A stretch of DNA of 64,000 bases from positions 116,141 through 180,140 of the forward strand of contig NZ_JAGTJJ010000019.1 of assembly GCF_028435365.1 (NCBI RefSeq), read 5' to 3'. Position numbers and translations under genes: made by a program. Numbering within the stretch: the stretch's first letter is position 1; each line of letters starts with the position of its first letter. The notes below the pieces were generated by a model. That model saw nothing but the letters and a program-made list of their open reading frames with translations, searched no databases and was not told the origin of the DNA. This DNA comes from Polyangium jinanense. Lineage in GTDB: Bacteria; Myxococcota; Polyangia; Polyangiales; Polyangiaceae. Shown piece by piece: positions 1-9,046 of the stretch.

Positions 1-870
<870 letters not shown>

Positions 871-917
871 TCCGACGGGCGTCGTGACACCCACGACGCA
901 ATCGTGAAAGCACAGCG

Positions 918-948
918 AAGGCCGGCCCTGTGAGGGGTCGGCCTTTTG
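918..948 (+). terminator. Rho-independent terminator after groEL
   Basis: Arms at 918-928 and 934-944 (GGCCGGCCC against GGGGTCGGCC, one G-T pair) enclose a short loop and are followed by CCTTTTG. It lies 48 bp after the groEL stop and just before the YihY gene. Confidence 0.8.
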
Positions 949-1004
949 CTTTCCATGGCGCACGAACCCGACGATGCAGCGCGCCATCGAGGCCGGAGCC
1001 TTGC

Positions 1005-1010
1005 TACAGT
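1005..1010 (+). promoter_or_regulatory. Putative -10 element (TGC-TACAGT) of the YihY-family gene
   Basis: TACAGT preceded by TGC resembles an extended -10. It ends 6 nt before the ATG at 1017, so transcription would start about at the start codon and the mRNA would be nearly leaderless. No convincing -35 was seen. GGAGG lies only 1 nt from the ATG, too close for normal Shine-Dalgarno use. Confidence 0.35.
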
Positions 1011-1016
1011 GGAGGC

Positions 1017-1943
1017 ATGTGGGATCGGCGGCACCTCTCCGGGTTGGCGAGCTCCGCCTTCCGGGCGCTCGGCCGGCTGGTCCATTACCTCGATCTGCAC
1101 GAGGCGCCGCGGGCGGCGAGCGCGATGGCGTTCGACGCGTTCCTCAGCATCATCCCGCTGCTCGCCGTGGCCGGCTGGGCACTGCATCGGCTGCGCGACG
1201 CCGCGGCGGAGCTGCTCGGCTCGCTGCTCAGCGCGGCCCCGCCGTCCGTCTCGGCCGCGCTCGGTGAGGACTTCTTCCGCATCTCCGACGCGAAGGCCCT
1301 CGTGCTCGCGCCGCTCGGGCTCCTCGCCTTCCTGTGGGTCTCGTCGGCGGGCGCGGCGACAGCGATCGGCGTGTTCGAGACGATGTTCGTGTGCACGCCC
1401 CGTCCCTGGTGGAAGCGGCGCCTCGTGGGTCTCGGGCTCGTGCTCGGCGCGATCCCGGCGGTCGGGATCGCCACCTTCGTGGGCATCGTGTTCACGCGTG
1501 TGACCGGCTCGCTCGGCGACGCGCTCGTGGCCGCGCTCGGGCCTGGGGTGATCCTGATCGCGCTGGTCGCGGGGTTCTTCCGCTTCACGATCACGCGTCC
1601 GCCCACGGTGCGGAGGCGCGTCTGGCCGGGCGCGATCGTGACCGTGTCGCTCTGGGCGATCGTCTCGACGTTGTTCTCGGTCTACGTGCGGAGTTTGGCG
1701 CGGTACGCGACGCTCTACGGCACGCTCGCGAACGTCGCGGTGCTCCTGTTCTGGCTCTGGCTCCTCTCGATATCGCTGCTCGTCGGCGGTGAGGTGAATG
1801 CGCAGCTCGAAGGCGTGCGCGATCCGCACGACGACGCGCCCGAGCGCTGGCTCTCGCCGAAAGCCGAGGGGCCGCGCTCGATTCAGCCGCCTCCGCCGCC
1901 GGCGTCGGTCTTGCGACCGAAGAGGACGGCGTCGAGCGAGTAA
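1017..1943 (+). CDS. YihY/virulence factor BrkB family inner-membrane protein
   Basis: A 308-residue polytopic protein with six hydrophobic segments at about residues 40-57, 94-116, 137-160, 168-189, 203-226 and 237-265, the usual YihY/BrkB layout (formerly misnamed RNase BN). The conserved amphipathic start (LVHYLDLHEAPRAASAMAFD) and the last helix ending LLVGGEVNAQLE are visible. The C-terminal about 45 residues are polar and proline-rich, probably cytoplasmic. The molecular role of the family is unsettled. The ATG at 1017 was chosen because upstream in-frame sequence is not membrane-like and runs into the terminator. The 3' end overlaps the convergent DoxX gene by 61 bp. Confidence 0.85.
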   Translation: MWDRRHLSGLASSAFRALGRLVHYLDLHEAPRAASAMAFDAFLSIIPLLAVAGWALHRLRDAAAELLGSLLSAAPPSVSAALGEDFFRISDAKALVLAPLGLLAFLWVSSAGAATAIGVFETMFVCTPRPWWKRRLVGLGLVLGAIPAVGIATFVGIVFTRVTGSLGDALVAALGPGVILIALVAGFFRFTITRPPTVRRRVWPGAIVTVSLWAIVSTLFSVYVRSLARYATLYGTLANVAVLLFWLWLLSISLLVGGEVNAQLEGVRDPHDDAPERWLSPKAEGPRSIQPPPPPASVLRPKRTASSE

Positions 1944-2347
1944 CGGCCGCCGCCCGTGAGGGCGAGCGCGAGGCCGAGGATCGAGAGCAGGAACGGATAC
2001 TCGAAGGCCCCGCCCTTGGCCGAGCCGAAGTGCGCGGCGTCCGCCATGTGCATCGAGGCCCAGGCGACGACCATGTTGAACGCGACGACCGCGGCCGCGG
2101 GGCGCGTGAGCAGGCCGAGCATCACGCAGACGCCGCCGAGGAATTCGGCGAGGGTCGCACACCAGGCGAGCAGCGTCGGCGCCGGAAACCCCTTCGCCGC
2201 GAGGCCACCGGCGAGCCCGGCGGGGCCGGCCGTGAGCTTGGAGAGCCCGTGCGCGGCGAGGAGCACGCCCGTCGCGAGCCGGACGAGCAAAAGGCCCAGT
2301 GAGCCCGTGCGGCTCGGATCGGGATAGAGGAGGGATCGGAACTTCAT
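1883..2347 (-). CDS. DoxX family membrane protein
   Basis: A 154-residue protein with four transmembrane helices. It shows the family pattern LGLLLVRLATGVLLAAHG at the start, then AEFLGGVCVMLGLLTRPAA and a third segment around VVAFNMVVAWASMH. DoxX-family proteins are small inner-membrane proteins linked to respiratory or sulfur metabolism and, in some bacteria, to oxidative-stress complexes; the role here is unknown. The ATG at 2347 fits the start of the hydrophobic pattern, and upstream in-frame sequence is not protein-like. The gene converges on the YihY gene and overlaps its last 61 bp, so the two mRNAs are complementary at their 3' ends. Confidence 0.85.
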   Translation of the reverse strand: MKFRSLLYPDPSRTGSLGLLLVRLATGVLLAAHGLSKLTAGPAGLAGGLAAKGFPAPTLLAWCATLAEFLGGVCVMLGLLTRPAAAVVAFNMVVAWASMHMADAAHFGSAKGGAFEYPFLLSILGLALALTGGGRYSLDAVLFGRKTDAGGGGG

Positions 2348-2353
2348 GTCCGT

Positions 2354-2359
2354 GGCGTA
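2354..2359 (-). promoter_or_regulatory. Putative -10 element (TGC-TACGCC) of the DoxX gene
   Basis: On the minus strand TGCTACGCC lies 6 nt before the ATG at 2347, the same short-leader layout seen before several other genes in this window. No Shine-Dalgarno is visible before this start. Confidence 0.3.
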
Positions 2360-2471
2360 GCACGGCGCACGCCAAGCGAGGCGAGAGCCGGGCGAGCTAC
2401 GCGGCGGGGCGCACGAATGCGACGTGAGGGGAGGACACGCAGGAAAAACGATTGGCTCGAAAAACCGTTTT

Positions 2472-3848
2472 CTATTTGAGGATCGTCTCGCAGCCGACCT
2501 GGATGTCGACCTTCGCATCGGTGGCGGCGCCGAGGCCCTCGCAGGCCTTGCCCAGGAGCTCAACCTTGCCATCCGGGGTGTAGTCCCAGCAGCCGTCCTG
2601 CGGGCACAAATCCAGCGGATCCGTGCGCTTCTTCAGGTTTTGTAGCATCCCGTCGAGCGTGAGGTTCACGTTGACCTGGTTCTTGTCGATCTGCTCGCCG
2701 GGCGGCGGGGGCGGCAGGTCGTAGATGCAGCCGAGCGCCTTGCCGCGGACGTCGGCGATCGCCTGGGCCAGCGCGTCGGCGTTGAACTGCGCGCCGTTCG
2801 AGAGATCGATATGGCAAGGTTTGGCAGGGGCGGCCCCCCCTTGCGTGAAGGTGGCGTCCTTCGAGCAGGCCGGATCCACGGTGTCCGGCGAGCCGCTGAC
2901 GGCGTAGGTCGAGAGCGCGAGGAGCATGTTGTAGGGCGGCGTGGCGAACCCGTCGACGGCGACGCCCGTGCTGTTCGAGCCGGGCACGCCCACGATGAAC
3001 GTGAAAATGGGCTTGTTCGGGTCGGTGCGCGCGGCCGCGATCAGCGTATTGACGCTGTCCGGGTACTCCCAGTCGGGGCAGCTGTAATCGTCGGCGTACC
3101 CGGGCCGGGTCGGGCTCGCGACGGAGGTGCACGAGAAGCCGCCGTCCGTGATCAAAACGAGCATGCGCCGGGCGATGTTCTCGGATTTCAGCGATTCGTA
3201 GCCGGCCCGGAGAGCGTCGTAAATCGGGGATCCGTCGTCGCCGTTGCTGAGCGGCGGATGGGCGACGAGCCAATCGTACATCTGGCGGCGCACGCCGGTC
3301 GGGGCGTTCGTCTTGTCTTTCCCGGCCGGCGCGACGGGCACCTGCGGCAGGACGGAGACGCCGCATGAGACACCCGGGGCGAGGAGGGCATTGCACGTCG
3401 CCTGATCGAGCCCCACATAGGCGCAAACGCAAGGCGGGGGGTTGACGAAGCTCGACGGAAAGACCGTGAGGCCGAGGGACATCGTATCGAAGACGTCCTT
3501 GTCGATGGCCGATTTGACCGCGAGTTGCGCCGTCCCCCACTTGGACGATTTGTTCATGCTGGCGCTCGCGTCGAGCACGGTGAGCATGGCCGCGGGCGCC
3601 TGCGTGGCCTCGGCCGTGAACTTCGCGCAAGCCGGGCCGCCGCCGCCCACGCCTCCGCCGAATCCACCAACGCCGCCGCCTCCAGGCCCGACAGGACCAT
3701 TGCCCGATCCCCCCGAGCCATCCTCGCCGCCTTCTCCCCCGCTGCCAGGCCGACTGTTGCCGCCCGCCGCGCAGCCTCCCCCGAGCCCGATTCCAATCGA
3801 AACGAAAAGCCCCAGGCTCACGCCGAGCCACCGCAGAACGCGCCCCAT
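2472..3848 (-). CDS. von Willebrand factor type A domain lipoprotein
   Basis: A 458-residue exported protein. Residues 1-26 form a signal peptide ending in a Gly-rich, atypical lipobox with Cys26. A flexible Gly/Ser/Asn/Pro-rich linker (about 27-72) follows. The VWA domain begins near residue 85 with a MIDAS-type site D93-A-S95-A-S97 (VLDASASM) and a second conserved strand MLVLITDGG; the third MIDAS part is less clear. Cys-rich loops with SCTS and YSCPD suggest disulfides. VWA domains bind protein or matrix ligands through a metal ion, so a surface-adhesion or sensing role is inferred. Start choice is supported by GAGGAGG 5-6 nt upstream. It is divergent from the GHKL ATPase pair. Confidence 0.85.
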   Translation of the reverse strand: MGRVLRWLGVSLGLFVSIGIGLGGGCAAGGNSRPGSGGEGGEDGSGGSGNGPVGPGGGGVGGFGGGVGGGGPACAKFTAEATQAPAAMLTVLDASASMNKSSKWGTAQLAVKSAIDKDVFDTMSLGLTVFPSSFVNPPPCVCAYVGLDQATCNALLAPGVSCGVSVLPQVPVAPAGKDKTNAPTGVRRQMYDWLVAHPPLSNGDDGSPIYDALRAGYESLKSENIARRMLVLITDGGFSCTSVASPTRPGYADDYSCPDWEYPDSVNTLIAAARTDPNKPIFTFIVGVPGSNSTGVAVDGFATPPYNMLLALSTYAVSGSPDTVDPACSKDATFTQGGAAPAKPCHIDLSNGAQFNADALAQAIADVRGKALGCIYDLPPPPPGEQIDKNQVNVNLTLDGMLQNLKKRTDPLDLCPQDGCWDYTPDGKVELLGKACEGLGAATDAKVDIQVGCETILK

Positions 3849-3881
3849 CGTTTCCTCCTCAGTCGTAAGGAAAACGACCCG

Positions 3882-3887
3882 AGCGTA
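3882..3887 (-). promoter_or_regulatory. Putative -10 element (TACGCT) of the VWA lipoprotein gene
   Basis: On the minus strand TACGCT lies 33 nt before the ATG at 3848, leaving room for a normal leader with the strong GAGGAGG ribosome-binding site. This is the leadered class of promoter in this window. Confidence 0.3.
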
Positions 3888-4041
3888 TCAGAAGCCAGAC
3901 CTCGAAATCGACCACGACGAGCGCGCTGTGAACGAAATGGGCGGATCGCGTCGCGACGCCCAGAACACACGCCAAAGAGAACGCTCGGCAGCGGAACCCC
4001 CCCTTGCGCGGGAGGTAACTTGGCCCACCATTGCTTGCTCG

Positions 4042-5760
4042 ATGGCGACGGCACGCAGCGCTCCGGATTCCTCGCCCCTCGGGACGCCTCCGGCCGAGCA
4101 ATCGGCGCACGCAGGGCCGTTCACGAGGACGCACATCGACCTCGCCGCAGCCCGCGCCGGCGGAATCGCCCGCGGCGGGGTGCGCGAGGGCGAGCTCTGC
4201 TTCCTGGGCTCGCTGCACGAGCTCGTCGCCATCGGGCTCTACCGGCCCGCACTCTCGGCGCTCGTCTCGGGCACCGGGACGCCGGCCCGCCCGCCGATGG
4301 ATCGAGCCTACCTGCTCAAGATCCTCGATGAGGAGGTGGGCCGGCAGTTCGGCCACCCGCTGCGGCCGGTCGTCGAGCTCGTGCTGAACGCGATCGACGC
4401 GACACCCGAGCACCCCGCACGCGTGGACGTACGGGTGCGCGAGGGCGTGGTGACCGTGACCGACGATGGGATCGGCATGGATCTGCGGACGATCCTGTCA
4501 CGTCTGCTCGTGCCGTTCGCCACCGACAAGCGGCCAGGCCTGGACCTCGGGCGCTTCGGCGTGGGCTTCTTCTCGGTCATCGGCCTGGGGCTGCCCGATC
4601 CGGCCAGCCTGTCGATCGAGGTGGAGACGGGTGACGGTGCGTCGGGCTGGTCGCTGTCGGTGCTCGCCGACGGACCGGAGCCTTCATCGCTCATCTGCGC
4701 GATCCGCAGGCTCACGCCGCGCGCCGGGACGCGCGTGCAGGTGCGCTCGTCGCTCATCGAGGCCGAGTCGCTCCGCGCGTACCTGCGCGACGCGCTGCAC
4801 TTCTTCCCGAAGGAGCGCGCGATCGTGAACCTCGACGGCGTGCCGTTGAACGACGGCCGTTACCTCTCGGGAGGCACGCACTTCACCGACCCGCTCGCGC
4901 CCGAGGATCCGAGTCGCGTCGCGCGCTTCTACGTGGGCGGCCGTTCGCTCGTGACGGGGATCTGCGCCGCGACGTACCACGCCGGCGTGAAGGTCGAAGG
5001 CTGCCTAGCGATCCCGGAGCTCGCGCTGATCGACTTTCCCTCCGCGGTAGAGCTCACCGAGGGTCGCGACGCGCTCAAGCCTTGCCGCAACTTCCGCGCG
5101 ACCGCGGCGGCGTTCTACCGCAAGCTCACGGACCTCGCCCGCGCCCCGGGGACGACCCGCAAGACAGCCGATCGCCTCGCGGAGGTCGCCGCGCAGATCA
5201 GCGCGCTGATGCTGCAATCCGCGGCGTGGAACGAGGTCGCGCCCGAGCTCGCGCGGGCCTTGCTCGGCCCCGATCGGTACCTCGTCGGGCCGGAGCGGCG
5301 CGAGCCTCTCATCGGCTTCCTCGGCAGCAACGTGGAGAGCCGGCTCTTCGTCCCCGAGAGCTTCTGGGCCGAACGCGAGTGGCAAGGGTTCATCCCCGGC
5401 GAGCGGGAGCTGCTCGCGCGCGAGCTCGAGATCGATCACGCCGAGAGCCTCTCGAGCCTCGCGCGTCGCCGCCCAGATCTGCCCGGGATCCTGGAGCTCG
5501 CGCGTCGATCCGAGCGGCCCGAGGCCGTCCCCGTGGCGCTCGCGCGCGGCCGCAAGAACGCGCCGGGTCCGCTGCCTTGCCTCGGGACACGTCATGCGCT
5601 GCTCGTGCGCGAGGACGCGCCTGCGGTCGCGCGGCGCGTGGGCTGGGCGGAGCAGTACGCGCTGCGCGTCGCGTTCGATCGCGCGACGGGCATGCGTGAA
5701 CCGGATCTCGAGCGCGAGCTCATCGTCAGCGAGCCGATCGGGGTCATGGGAGCGGCGTAA
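4042..5760 (+). CDS. Hsp90-like GHKL-fold ATPase, protein A of a tandem pair
   Basis: A 572-residue protein whose first half is a Bergerat (GHKL) ATP-binding fold. Motif N is E112LVLNAID119, the DxGxG motif is D141DGIGM, and the glycine lid motif is G170RFGVGFFS, very close to the GQFGVGFYS of Hsp90. There is no histidine-kinase H-box, no topoisomerase or MutL signature, and no signal peptide, so it is probably a soluble cytoplasmic ATPase. The C-terminal half (about 330-572) is Arg/Glu-rich and matches nothing I recognise. The start is uncertain: the ATG at 4042 is the first after the divergent promoter region, with GGGAGG 25 nt upstream. The next gene, 41 bp downstream, is a paralogous ATPase; the two look co-transcribed. 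Confidence 0.75.
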   Translation: MATARSAPDSSPLGTPPAEQSAHAGPFTRTHIDLAAARAGGIARGGVREGELCFLGSLHELVAIGLYRPALSALVSGTGTPARPPMDRAYLLKILDEEVGRQFGHPLRPVVELVLNAIDATPEHPARVDVRVREGVVTVTDDGIGMDLRTILSRLLVPFATDKRPGLDLGRFGVGFFSVIGLGLPDPASLSIEVETGDGASGWSLSVLADGPEPSSLICAIRRLTPRAGTRVQVRSSLIEAESLRAYLRDALHFFPKERAIVNLDGVPLNDGRYLSGGTHFTDPLAPEDPSRVARFYVGGRSLVTGICAATYHAGVKVEGCLAIPELALIDFPSAVELTEGRDALKPCRNFRATAAAFYRKLTDLARAPGTTRKTADRLAEVAAQISALMLQSAAWNEVAPELARALLGPDRYLVGPERREPLIGFLGSNVESRLFVPESFWAEREWQGFIPGERELLARELEIDHAESLSSLARRRPDLPGILELARRSERPEAVPVALARGRKNAPGPLPCLGTRHALLVREDAPAVARRVGWAEQYALRVAFDRATGMREPDLERELIVSEPIGVMGAA

Positions 5761-5801
5761 CCGAGCGCGCCTCGGACGGTGGGGAAATCAGGGGGGAACC
5801 G

Positions 5802-7916
5802 ATGACCGAAGTCTACGCTGGCCGTCTCTCGGACCTGCTCCTCGTACGCGTGCATGGTCGCTCCGCGGCCTACCTCGCGGCGAGTCGCGCGGCCCGCCCG
5901 GGCATCGTGGAGGCTTGCCGCAGAGAGGCGACGGTCCCCGATCTCGCCGAGCGGATCCTCTCTCGCACGATCTACGCGCAGAGCGCCTCGCGCATCGCGC
6001 CGCTGCGTGAGCTCGTGCAGAACGCGCTCGACGCCTCGCCGCGCGGCTCCGCGATCGACGTGCAGTCGGGCCTCGGCGGCACCGAGATCATCGTGACGGA
6101 TCGCGGGCGCGGCATGACGGCCGACGAGGTCCTCGGCGATCTGCTCGTCCCGTTTCGCAGCGGCAAGGAAGGCGAGGAGCTCGCGATCGGCGAGCACGGC
6201 ATCGGCTTCTTCAGCGCGCTCGAGATCGCGCCGCGGCTCGAGGTGAAGACACGCACGCGCACCGAGGGCCACCTCCTGCGCGTCGAGCCACTCGGCAAGG
6301 GCCCGCCCTACGCCGATTTCGCCTGGTCACTTCGGCCGCTGCCGCACGTCGAGGGCTGGACGGGCACGTCGGTGCGGCTCCTGCTCGACGAGCCGATCAG
6401 CCGCTCGGTCCTCGCCTCGGAGGTCGCTGCGGCCGCCTCGTTCGTCGATCCCGCCGTCGCTCGGATCTACGTCGACGGTGTGCTCATCAACGTCGCCCGC
6501 ACGCGCATGCGCCGCGTCGCGCGCGCGCACGTCGCGGGCCCGCTCACCGGCCCACTTGGCGAGCTCTCGATCTGGGTCGGCCGCGGCGACGGCGCCTTGC
6601 CGCACGTCACGATCACGCAGCGCGGATTGCTCGTCGCGGTCCGCCAGGATCTCTTCACCGCGCCCGAGCTCTCGCTCCACCGCGACCTCGCGCGGGCGAT
6701 CGTGTCGGCGGGCTTCGGCATCGTCGTCGAGCTGCCCGCCGAGGTGCCGCTCAACAAGGGTCGATCTGCGGTGGCCGCGCATGCATCCGCGGCCGTCGAG
6801 TCCGCGCTCATCGCGGCGTTCGAGCGCTTCGTGCTCCACGACGCGCTCTACGATCGCGAACTCCTCCGCGCCGTGGATCATCGCCTCTCGTCGGTCCTCG
6901 ATCGCCTGCTCTGTGCTGCGCTCGCGGGCCAGCCCACGCAGCCTGCGACGGCGAGCGCACCCGAGGAGCTCACGGAGGCGACCCGCTCGTCGAAGCCCTG
7001 GCCGCTCATCACGCCGCCGAGCTCCGTGCCGCCGGAGTCCGAGCGACGACCGCAGCGGCGCCCCACGGTGGCCGCGCCCGAGGAGGTCGTGCGGTTCGCG
7101 GACGCGCTGCTCGACACGCCGGCCATCCGCGTGCTCACCATCGACGACGAGCACGAGCAGCACCCGCGCATCGTCACCTTGCGCCATCTTCTTGGCGCTT
7201 ACCGTGCGGGCACGCTCCGGCCTATGGGCGAGCCGCAGCTGCCGGGTCGCACGTACATCTCGCTCGACGATCCGCTCGCGGACGCACTCTGGCGGCGGCT
7301 CGTCGCGACCTCCGCGGCGGCGGCGGCGGCGAGCTCGCAGGACCGTCGGGGCCGACGCATCGGCGCGCTCGCGATGCAGCGCATCGATCGGGAGACCTTG
7401 CTCGCGACGGCGAAGGCGGTGCCGGGTGTCGATGCGCTCGCGGCGGCGATGACGGTGCTCGAGGGGATCGACGCGGCGATCTCGATCGCGGCGGAGCTCA
7501 CGCCCTCGCCGATCTCGGTGCATCAGGATCTCTACGGCCCGGACGAGATGGCGCACACGGACGGCAGCGGCATCAGCGTCAACCTCGCGTCGGCGCGGGT
7601 GCGTGCGCTGCTCGTGTCCGTGCTGCAGCAGGACGATCCGGCGGCGTTCGGGGCGCTCGTGGATCTGATGCTGCACGAGAAGACGCACGTCTCGCTTGCG
7701 AGTTACGTCCCGCATGCGAACGCTGAGCACGGGGCGAGTTTTTACCGGCGCAAGGATCTCCTGCGGCGACGGCTCCTCGAGTCGATGGCGCGGGGCCTCG
7801 TGGGCGATCCGTCCTCGTGGCTCCCGGCGGCGCGGCGTGGACTTTCGTCGGTTGCCCTACCTGCGCCCGACGTCCTTGCTGCCACGTTCCAGTCCGTACC
7901 TTCGGTCGCTGCCTGA
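5802..7916 (+). CDS. Hsp90-like GHKL ATPase with C-terminal HExxH metalloprotease-like motif, protein B of the pair
   Basis: A 704-residue paralogue of the preceding protein. The ATP-binding motifs are E70LVQNALDA78, D100RGRGM and G130EHGIGFFS. The middle (about 380-440) is a Pro/Ser/Arg-rich linker with low-complexity Ala runs near 505. The C-terminal region contains H625EKTH629 followed by H643GASFYRR, the zinc-ligand spacing seen in SprT/DUF45-like gluzincins (HExxH, then HG about 13 residues on). This suggests an ATPase-peptidase fusion, not previously familiar to me. The context, two consecutive Hsp90-type ATPases, suggests the products act together, perhaps as a heteromeric clamp. Confidence is high for the ATP-binding fold and moderate for the metalloprotease-like domain. 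Confidence 0.72.
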   Translation: MTEVYAGRLSDLLLVRVHGRSAAYLAASRAARPGIVEACRREATVPDLAERILSRTIYAQSASRIAPLRELVQNALDASPRGSAIDVQSGLGGTEIIVTDRGRGMTADEVLGDLLVPFRSGKEGEELAIGEHGIGFFSALEIAPRLEVKTRTRTEGHLLRVEPLGKGPPYADFAWSLRPLPHVEGWTGTSVRLLLDEPISRSVLASEVAAAASFVDPAVARIYVDGVLINVARTRMRRVARAHVAGPLTGPLGELSIWVGRGDGALPHVTITQRGLLVAVRQDLFTAPELSLHRDLARAIVSAGFGIVVELPAEVPLNKGRSAVAAHASAAVESALIAAFERFVLHDALYDRELLRAVDHRLSSVLDRLLCAALAGQPTQPATASAPEELTEATRSSKPWPLITPPSSVPPESERRPQRRPTVAAPEEVVRFADALLDTPAIRVLTIDDEHEQHPRIVTLRHLLGAYRAGTLRPMGEPQLPGRTYISLDDPLADALWRRLVATSAAAAAASSQDRRGRRIGALAMQRIDRETLLATAKAVPGVDALAAAMTVLEGIDAAISIAAELTPSPISVHQDLYGPDEMAHTDGSGISVNLASARVRALLVSVLQQDDPAAFGALVDLMLHEKTHVSLASYVPHANAEHGASFYRRKDLLRRRLLESMARGLVGDPSSWLPAARRGLSSVALPAPDVLAATFQSVPSVAA

Positions 7917-7974
7917 CGGTTTTTCCCGTCCGCCCCCCTGGTCCTCGCCCTTCGGAGGCCCAGTCTCACACAGT

Positions 7975-8000
7975 CCGGCACATGGATGCGCATGTGCCGG
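7975..8000. repeat. Perfect inverted repeat (10-bp arms, 6-nt loop) after the GHKL pair
   Basis: CCGGCACATG (7975-7984) pairs exactly with CATGTGCCGG (7991-8000) around GATGCG. It lies 58 bp after the stop of the second ATPase gene. There is no T-tract, so it may be a factor-dependent terminator hairpin or a protein-binding dyad. Confidence 0.6.
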
Positions 8001-8125
8001 CGATCCAAATCAGCATCTCAATTCACACAATTAGATCACAAGAGTCATCCGAAGCGAGATGACCCACTGTTCGTCCGGTTTTCCGAGCGGGTCTGTCGGA
8101 CCTGATCGGCGAGCTGGATGCTTTC

Positions 8126-8154
8126 TTGTGATCGCGTGCGATGCCGCGTATCCT
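8126..8154 (+). promoter_or_regulatory. Candidate sigma-70-type promoter of the V4R/Roadblock operon
   Basis: TTGTGA (8126-8131) and TATCCT (8149-8154) are separated by 17 bp, the best -35/-10 pair seen in the region. If used, the leader before the V4R gene would be nearly 390 nt long. Confidence 0.4.
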
Positions 8155-8542
8155 CGCGGTGCCCGGAGCCCCTTGGCGGGGATTTCTTGGCTAGCATCGG
8201 GGTCCGTTTCAGTCTATCCTGCCTTGGTTCAAGGTATTCTGCGGAACCCGGGGCGGGTCCATGGACCGCACCCGGCCTCCGCGACCTCGTAGGCACACGC
8301 CCCGGGGTGCAACGTCAACGCTTGGATTTCCCGCCGATTTTTCACGCGATGGTCGAACCGACGGTACACTCTGCTTCTACCCCGCCGAGCTGGCACGTGG
8401 GTTCGCCCGCTGTCCTGCCTGTGCGAGGGCGTGTGCAGACGGTGGGTGGCGGGTGTCCCCGCGCCGGCCGCGCAGGGTTGGGTCCGCATCACAGGGAGGT
8501 TGGTGTGAGTCCAGGTCAATCCAAGGACAATGAGGTGCTCTA

Positions 8543-9019
8543 ATGGGTCTCATCCAAGAAGTCGCTCAGACCCACAGGCCGATTCTGGGAAACGACATTC
8601 CGCTGTTGGTCTTTCGCGTGTTCCGTCACTTCTCCGCGGGTTACGTGGAGGAGGTGCTGGGACGCGGGGCGGCGGTCGTTTTCCAGAACGGTGGTAGGGA
8701 GCTCGGCAAGGAAGCCGGCCAGATGCTGTACAAGCCGAGCACGGACGAATACCTCAAGGAGGTCGTCCAGTTCGTGCGCGATTCACGTATTGGCATTCTC
8801 ATCCCTCGCCAGCTCGACGACAAGCTTCTCGTGGTGGACCTGGACGAGTGCATCACGTGCGCGGGCATGGCGAGCATCTCGAAGCGTATTTGCCACTTCG
8901 AGGTCGGCTTCGTCGCAGGGATCACCGAGGTCCTGATCAAGAAGAAGCCGAAGGCGTACGAGACGAAGTGCGGCGCCAACGGCGAAGGTACGTGCCAGGT
9001 GACGGTCGAATTGGGCTAG
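8543..9019 (+). CDS. V4R (4-vinyl reductase-like) domain protein
   Basis: A 158-residue soluble protein made almost entirely of a V4R domain. The C-terminal half shows the family pattern: DECITCAGM, ICHFEVGFVAGI, then ETKCGANGEGTC, with conserved Cys residues that may bind a metal or small ligand. V4R domains are small-molecule-binding modules related to the haem-NO-binding fold and to TRAPP/Bet3 proteins, usually found next to regulators. The next gene is a Roadblock protein, a pairing that fits regulation of a small Ras-like GTPase. The ATG at 8543 has GAGGTG 7 nt upstream. The ligand and partner are unknown. Confidence 0.85.
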   Translation: MGLIQEVAQTHRPILGNDIPLLVFRVFRHFSAGYVEEVLGRGAAVVFQNGGRELGKEAGQMLYKPSTDEYLKEVVQFVRDSRIGILIPRQLDDKLLVVDLDECITCAGMASISKRICHFEVGFVAGITEVLIKKKPKAYETKCGANGEGTCQVTVELG

Positions 9020-9024
9020 ACGAC

Positions 9025-9046
9025 GCCGCCACGTGGTGGTGGCGGC
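9025..9046 (+). other. Short GC-rich hairpin between the V4R and Roadblock genes
   Basis: GCCGCCAC (9025-9032) pairs with GTGGCGGC (9039-9046). It lies just after the V4R stop, within a 192-bp gap that is otherwise without a gene. Without a T-tract it may act as an attenuator or as an mRNA 3'-end protector rather than a full terminator. Confidence 0.35.

Larger units (their letters stand above)
7917..8542. other. 626-bp intergenic region with a perfect inverted repeat and a candidate promoter
   Basis: No convincing coding sequence is present: open frames here have poor third-position bias and no family features. The left part contains the inverted repeat at 7975-8000 and a locally AT-rich stretch (about 8005-8045). 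The right part (8120-8540) is probably the promoter and long leader of the V4R-Roadblock operon. The GC pattern of 8250-8530 is patchy and could hold a structured leader RNA, but I could not identify a known riboswitch. Confidence 0.6.

Noticed and set aside
3442..4041. An upstream extension of the first GHKL gene to 3442
   Set aside because: That part lies antisense to the well-supported VWA lipoprotein gene and its promoter and is low-complexity Pro/Ser sequence.
4042..7916. The two GHKL proteins as histidine kinases
   Set aside because: No H-box or dimerisation helix precedes the ATPase motifs, and the glycine motif is Hsp90-like rather than kinase-like.
8118..8543. A 141-codon frame before the V4R gene
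   Set aside because: Weak coding bias, no family features and no ribosome-binding site; more likely leader sequence.
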